In this document: positions 5,745 through 9,855 of the stretch, piece by piece | How positions within the stretch are numbered: the first letter of the stretch is position 1 | Layout of the letters: every line of letters begins with the position of its first letter | Origin: Algivirga pacifica | GTDB lineage: Bacteria; Bacteroidota; Bacteroidia; Cytophagales; Flammeovirgaceae | Reading direction: 5' to 3' | NCBI RefSeq assembly: GCF_039543525.1 | Contig: NZ_BAABJX010000069.1 | Span: 1 to 9,855 of the forward strand | DNA length: 9,855 nucleotides | Notes under the pieces: model-generated | Databases searched by the model: none | The model's input: the letters and a program-made list of their open reading frames with translations, nothing else | Told to the model about the DNA's origin: nothing | Translations under genes and position numbers: made by a program

Positions 5745-7022
5745 TTATTCCGGGAATTTTTTTACCTTTTCAATCACAAAGGAGCCTTCCTTTACTGACC
5801 AGATAGCATAATTACCACTAGTAACATCGCCATTCTCATCAAAATCAATTTTCCCTGAAGCCCCTTCATAATTAATTTTTTGATTACTCCTTAATAAATC
5901 AATTGCTTGCTCCCACTGTGAAGCTGTAACAGCTACACCTGTTGGTCCTGACACCTCTCCCAAATACTGTTTGAGTTGATTGGTATCCGTACTACCTGCA
6001 GCCTCCATTGCCAAGGCTAGCAAGTAAACTGCATCATACCCTGTAGCAGTTAAAGCTGGAGGTTCCTCCCCCAAGTAACGCTCCCGATAAGCCGCCTCAT
6101 ACTGTTGATACGTTTCATCTTCCTTTAAAGAATAAGGTACCGTACCTCTTACCAATGATAAAAACACCTCATCGGCGTTATTCAAAAAGTTATCTCGATA
6201 AGAAGACTCGCTCACCATTACACCAACCTGATGCGCTTCCAAATAAGGGGCCATCTCACTGGAAATCTTGGAAGCTTCTGTGTACATGGCACAATAGACC
6301 ATATCAGGGGATTCTTCCGAATCGAATAACTGTGCAACATACCCCTTAAAGCTAAAGAAGTTTAGTTCACTACTTTCCAATTCCGGATAACTTACCCGTT
6401 GATAAACGCTACCTCCCAATCGAAGGAAGTTTTCTACAAATGCTTCTGTCAACAAATTCCCATATGCATTATCTACACATAATGTACTCACCTTTCGATA
6501 CCCTTGGGCATAGGCTTCCTCTGCCGCAATCTTGGCTTGATAAATATCACTGGCAACCGTTCGCCATAATGTCTGATTATCCTCCATAGAAGAAATCACG
6601 GGGGAAGTCGATCGAGGAGAGATCAAGACCATATTCTTATCAATAGTCACCTGACTAGCAATCTCCGTAGTCACTGATGAAGATACAGCCCCTATAATCG
6701 CTACCACTCCGGTGTCAATCATTTGGGAAGCATTACTAACAGCCAACGCACGGTTCCCTTCACTATCCAAAGGCAATAGCGCCAAGGGTCTATTGAGGAC
6801 TCCACCTTTCGCATTGATCTCTTCTATTGCCAAGGTCACTGCCTTCCTTGTTACCAACCCAGCGATACTATTCTGACCAGATAAAGGAACACATAAACCA
6901 ATGACAATAGCGTCCTCAGGAAGCACTTGTGTACGATCACCGGTCTGCATATTACATCCCGATAATATATACAACAGGCCTATTAACAGGCTTTGCCATA
7001 TCTTATTATTTCTACTTCGCAT
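5745..7022 (-). CDS. Branched-chain amino acid/urea-type periplasmic binding lipoprotein (Peripla_BP_6), orphan
   Basis: A 425-residue type I periplasmic ligand-binding protein. The N-terminus is a lipoprotein signal with lipobox LSGC, making Cys23 the lipidated residue. The fold spans about 37-415: IGLCVPLSGQNSIAG 41-55, AIEEINAKGG 65-74, the GAVSSSVTTEIA loop 111-122 that normally contacts the ligand amino/carboxyl groups, a central hinge around TLCVDNAYG 180-188, TGYDAVYLLA 327-336, and the closing YEGASGKIDFDENGD 385-399. The family serves LivFGHM-type ABC importers, but no permease or ATPase gene is nearby; upstream is a TonB-dependent receptor and 16 bp downstream is a TPR/SpoIIE phosphatase. 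I infer a sensor role rather than transport. The ligand cannot be deduced; an amino acid, amide or small carboxylate is most likely from the family. No Shine-Dalgarno is seen before the ATG. Confidence 0.9.
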   Translation of the reverse strand: MRSRNNKIWQSLLIGLLYILSGCNMQTGDRTQVLPEDAIVIGLCVPLSGQNSIAGLVTRKAVTLAIEEINAKGGVLNRPLALLPLDSEGNRALAVSNASQMIDTGVVAIIGAVSSSVTTEIASQVTIDKNMVLISPRSTSPVISSMEDNQTLWRTVASDIYQAKIAAEEAYAQGYRKVSTLCVDNAYGNLLTEAFVENFLRLGGSVYQRVSYPELESSELNFFSFKGYVAQLFDSEESPDMVYCAMYTEASKISSEMAPYLEAHQVGVMVSESSYRDNFLNNADEVFLSLVRGTVPYSLKEDETYQQYEAAYRERYLGEEPPALTATGYDAVYLLALAMEAAGSTDTNQLKQYLGEVSGPTGVAVTASQWEQAIDLLRSNQKINYEGASGKIDFDENGDVTSGNYAIWSVKEGSFVIEKVKKFPE

Positions 7023-7157
7023 TCGGTATTCTCAATTCAGATAAGTGTTATTTTGTTTGTCGGTTATTGCCTATCCCTTATCCATTACTTAACGTAAGAT
7101 ATAAACGATAAACAAGCTTCTCAGGCCACAATTAGATTAACCTGAAGGCCTGTAGTA

Positions 7158-9311
7158 TCAAATAGCGTGAGCAATAGTTAACTGATAATTTCTTCCAAAA
7201 CCTGGGATATCATACCCTTTGAATCCTGGAAATGCATAAGAGGTATTCAATAAGTTGTTTACCTTAAATCCTATACGTAACTCTTTCCCATGAATAAACT
7301 TCAGGTTGTGCGTAGACAAATACAGGTTCATCAACGTATATGCCCCCAGCGCATAAGGGTTCTCATTGACCGCGTCGTTCAATACAATATTCTGCTCACT
7401 GGACAAGCGCTCTCCAATCCATTGTCCCTCTAGTGTTGCTGCCACCTTGTATTGAGATAAAGCATAGCCTACTCCTGCCTTAGTCATCCACCCAGGATAA
7501 AGCCTAGTGTGTTCCTTATAGTTACCGACAAAGTGCATGTATTTGTCGTAGGTACTGTGTTGATAAGACATATTCCCATAAGTCCAAAATGACTTATAAC
7601 TATAACGTCCCCCTAGTTCTATTCCCTTACTATGAATGGTGGCTTTATTGACAGGGATTACATTCAAGCTTGCCGCATCCTGACGCACCAACTCTACCTT
7701 GTCATCTACACGAGTATAATAAATATTTGCAGAGAGCGTGATCCCTTGGGAAATCTCCCCATTTAAGGCTAACTCCATGGTACGCGCTCGCTCGGGCTTG
7801 AGTTCCTCATTACCAATCACATCCGCAGGAAGAGATACCCTATACAATTGTGTTGGAGCAGGAGCCATAAAAGAGGTACCATAAATCGCCTTGACATACA
7901 ACTGTCGATACAGTCGATATACTGCCGCCAATCGATAGTTCAGTACATCTCCATAAATATTATGATGGTCATAACGTATTCCAGTCATCATATAAAGGCG
8001 ACGATTATCCAGGGTGTCATGAAATGGATAGTAGATTCCTTGTAAATACACCCCAATATTATTGAATCGTTTTGCCCCTAAGGGGTCATATGCCGCCATC
8101 CCTATATTTTCTCCATCCTGAAAGTAGCGTTCAAAGACCAATAGCTGTTGCTTGTCAGTGGTATAGTCTACTCCAGCAGTAAGGTTTCCAGCCTTGAAGT
8201 CCGTATTAAGGTACGTAGAGAAATCTAAGGCATTGAAGTTTACTTTTCGCTCTACCCAATCCCCAAAATCTCTTTGGTTAAGCGTCAGTCGCTCTGCATC
8301 TGCAGGACTACCCGCCGCCCAGGTGACACTACTTTTCCAAACAGTATTTTTTCCGAAATTACGTTCATAACGTCCTCGAGCATAGAAATGAGCGTAATTC
8401 AGATAATTTCCCTCTTCCAATACTCCCCAATCTTTAAACCCTGCATTTCCTTCGTGATGCTGTACTGAGGCATCGAAAGAAAAAAGGGCATTATTATCGA
8501 AACGGTGATTTACTTCTGTGTAAAAGCTTCGCCCTAACCTATAAGCATCCTTGGTCTTTCCCGAATATAAAGGAGTTATTCTATCCGGAAGGTTTTGCAC
8601 CTCCAACCCATCAAAACGTTGAACCGTATTATTAAAAGCTACACTAACCGCTGTCTTTGTGGTCAATTGCCTGGTAAGGTATAAAGAATACTCCTCTCCA
8701 TAATTATCCCCTAACTTATTCCCCCCCAAACGTACCTCTCCTGTTTGTGCTTCCCTATAATCTCTAGGCTGATGGGTAATAACGTTGATAACCCCCAGGT
8801 AAGCATTAGCACCAAAAAGCGCTGAGCTAGCTCCTCTTAATACTTCTACCCGTTTGATCATCTGTATGGGAATCAAAGACTCCGTTAAAAAATTGGCATT
8901 GTAAGGGCGAAAAGCGACCTGCTGTCCATTAATCATCAGCTTAATGATTCTTGAATTTGCCCTCAATCCTCCGTTCACTCCCCTCACTCCCAGGTTGACA
9001 TTGGTGTGGTCAGTTAATTGATAGATTCCTGCGACTCCTTGTAATACGTCTGAAAGGCTACTGTACCCCCTTTGTTTAATTTCTTCTGCAGTAATAACGG
9101 TAATAGTTGCCGGAGCCTCCTTAAGGGTTTGAGCAATCTTGGTAGCCGTCACTACTTCTTGCTCCTGTATGACTGCCTCTTGATTCAAGGCCGCAATGGA
9201 AAACTGCAACTCACCTAAGCCCTGTATTTGGGCTTGGGTAGCATTCACTACTATAAAGGTACAGCAAAGCCATATACAGCCTCCAAATATCCTTGCAGCC
9301 AGTGAGTTCAT
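7158..9311 (-). CDS. TonB-dependent outer-membrane receptor
   Basis: A 717-residue receptor of about the usual length (650-750) for BtuB/CirA-like members. A signal peptide covers about 1-28 (ending near NATQAQ). A TonB-box-like EVVTATK lies at 52-58, the plug domain at about 60-180 with ITAEEIKQRGYSSLSDVL 73-90, VRGVNGG 109-115 and EVLRGASSALFGANAYLGV 156-174 (normally 'EVirGp.SaLyGa.A..GvInIiT'), then a 22-strand-type barrel to the end. GNEELKPERARTMELAL at 500-516 matches the conserved 'N..LkPE....yElG' barrel motif, and NNLLNTSYAFPG 685-696 the C-terminal 'NLfn..Y' motif. It lacks the carboxypeptidase-like N-terminal domain of SusC proteins and has no SusD partner. The last residue is Ile rather than the usual Phe. 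It begins the cluster with the binding lipoprotein and phosphatase; the 135-bp gap to the next gene has no clear terminator. The substrate is unknown. Confidence 0.93.
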   Translation of the reverse strand: MNSLAARIFGGCIWLCCTFIVVNATQAQIQGLGELQFSIAALNQEAVIQEQEVVTATKIAQTLKEAPATITVITAEEIKQRGYSSLSDVLQGVAGIYQLTDHTNVNLGVRGVNGGLRANSRIIKLMINGQQVAFRPYNANFLTESLIPIQMIKRVEVLRGASSALFGANAYLGVINVITHQPRDYREAQTGEVRLGGNKLGDNYGEEYSLYLTRQLTTKTAVSVAFNNTVQRFDGLEVQNLPDRITPLYSGKTKDAYRLGRSFYTEVNHRFDNNALFSFDASVQHHEGNAGFKDWGVLEEGNYLNYAHFYARGRYERNFGKNTVWKSSVTWAAGSPADAERLTLNQRDFGDWVERKVNFNALDFSTYLNTDFKAGNLTAGVDYTTDKQQLLVFERYFQDGENIGMAAYDPLGAKRFNNIGVYLQGIYYPFHDTLDNRRLYMMTGIRYDHHNIYGDVLNYRLAAVYRLYRQLYVKAIYGTSFMAPAPTQLYRVSLPADVIGNEELKPERARTMELALNGEISQGITLSANIYYTRVDDKVELVRQDAASLNVIPVNKATIHSKGIELGGRYSYKSFWTYGNMSYQHSTYDKYMHFVGNYKEHTRLYPGWMTKAGVGYALSQYKVAATLEGQWIGERLSSEQNIVLNDAVNENPYALGAYTLMNLYLSTHNLKFIHGKELRIGFKVNNLLNTSYAFPGFKGYDIPGFGRNYQLTIAHAI

Positions 9312-9351
9312 ATAAAAAATAGTTTGGTTGTCTTTCGTTTTTAGCTCTTTT

Positions 9352-9385
9352 ATAACTTACGACAATACAATCGTAGCATTCCAAA
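9352..9385 (-). promoter_or_regulatory. Weak promoter candidate for the receptor cluster
   Basis: On the minus strand TTTG (9385-9382) is followed after 22 bp by TAAGTTAT (9359-9352), which keeps the TAnnTT part of the Bacteroidota -7 element but not its final TG. It would give a leader of roughly 35-40 nt. No better match to the consensus lies between 9312 and 9480. Confidence 0.22.
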
Positions 9386-9481
9386 CTTTAATATTACAAA
9401 TAATCCCTAATATACCACAATTTTCAGAATAATATTACGCAAAATTCATCTACATAGAATAGTACTCTGGCAGGCTGATTG

Positions 9482-9661
9482 CTTAGAGCTTGTTTGGCAT
9501 ACGTCTTCAGATAGAAAATTCCTCTAATCACTGTTCAAATCGACTCAAATTTTCCGTAAATAGAACCACTATTCTCACTGCGTGCGCTCTAAATTTGAAT
9601 CAATTTGAACAGGTTATAGAAATTTTCTCTGTCTAAATCAGTATTCCAAACAAGCTCTAAG
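9482..9661. mobile_element. 180-bp long-palindrome element (MITE-like)
   Basis: Two 71-nt arms (9482-9552 and 9591-9661) pair without gaps around a 38-nt centre; by hand about 54 of 71 positions are complementary. The outer 21 nt, beginning CTTAGAGCTTGTTTGG, pair with one mismatch, and the inner 22 nt (9531-9552 with 9591-9612) with two. The weaker middle and strong ends look like a former mobile element rather than a terminator. I see no clear target-site duplication and no coding capacity. It sits 170 bp upstream of the receptor gene, and a transcript across it would fold into one long hairpin. Confidence 0.6.
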
Positions 9662-9855
9662 TGAATTTATAGTTAAGCACTACTTTCAAACCGCTTAAAA
9701 AAGAAGGAGGAAGGATGGATAATCGATTCATTATCTGCATGATACCATCACATTAATCTTAGCTATCATGTATAGGAGTATTTTACTTTTTTCTGATTAT
9801 AACGTTTTGCTGAGCTACAGTTTTTACTATTGCAATGAAGATGCAATCAATAAAT
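9662..9855. other. AT-rich right flank without a supported gene
   Basis: No convincing gene, RNA or terminator is visible. A purine-rich tract (9696-9714) includes AAGGAGG just before an ATG at 9715, but the frame closes after 13 codons. A 23-codon open frame on the minus strand enters from the right edge and stops at 9783-9785; it might be the end of a gene outside the window, but it is too short to call. Confidence 0.4.

Noticed and set aside
7122..7152. CAGGCC / GGCCTG inverted repeat between the receptor and binding-protein genes
   Set aside because: Only a 6-bp stem with a 19-nt loop and no U-run on the minus strand, so not supported as a terminator or attenuator.
7158..9311. SusC-type polysaccharide utilisation receptor
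   Set aside because: The N-terminal carboxypeptidase-like domain is missing and no SusD gene or glycoside hydrolase is nearby.
9715..9753. Short plus-strand frame starting ATG after AAGGAGG
   Set aside because: It has a textbook Shine-Dalgarno, but closes after 13 codons, and Shine-Dalgarno sequences are not the norm in this phylum.
9783..9854. 23-codon open frame on the minus strand reaching the right edge, ending in TAA
   Set aside because: A run this short arises easily by chance, and the residues match nothing I recognise; it could still be the tail of a gene outside the window.
9835..9855. ATG on the plus strand running to the right edge (7 codons)
   Set aside because: Too little sequence to judge and no clear promoter ahead of it.

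Overview
The window reads like a Bacteroidota chromosome, most likely a Cytophagales-type (gliding, often marine) bacterium; the phylum is well supported and the order is a guess. The reasons are: genes with no Shine-Dalgarno sequence, a promoter candidate of the TTG / TAnnTTTG type, an outer-membrane TonB-dependent receptor, an OprO/OprP-type porin, and a large periplasmic-TPR plus SpoIIE phosphatase of a kind common in that group. All five genes are on the minus strand, so transcription runs from high to low coordinates.

Region A (about 9311 down to 3302) is a three-gene cluster: a TonB-dependent receptor, then after 135 bp an amino-acid/urea-type periplasmic binding lipoprotein without permease or ATPase genes, then after only 16 bp a signal-peptide/TPR/coiled-coil/transmembrane/SpoIIE phosphatase. 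I infer a signalling route: the receptor brings a ligand across the outer membrane, the binding lipoprotein detects it in the periplasm, and the phosphatase carries the signal to the cytoplasm. This is the best candidate for an undescribed system here.

Region B (about 3301 to 2648) is a gene-free stretch of repeats and regulatory DNA. It holds a 176-bp element with 18-bp terminal inverted repeats flanked by an 8-bp direct repeat that touches the phosphatase stop codon. Inside the element are hairpins whose loops are complementary. Next come a REP-like hairpin and an 18-bp-stem hairpin with a U-rich tail on the minus strand (probable terminator). After these is AT-rich DNA with three heptamers at exact 11-bp spacing, the layout of a PHO box, and finally a promoter candidate for the next operon.

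Region C (2647 down to 124) is a two-gene phosphate-uptake operon: an outer-membrane phosphate-selective porin and an inner-membrane Na+/phosphate cotransporter. It ends in a strong Rho-independent terminator (66-92). Immediately beyond this terminator, positions 59 down to 1 match the 5' end of a group II intron, which fits the habit of class C introns of inserting just after terminator hairpins. The intron runs off the window.

Region D (9312-9855) has no supported gene. It contains a weak receptor promoter candidate and a 180-bp long-palindrome, MITE-like element (9482-9661).
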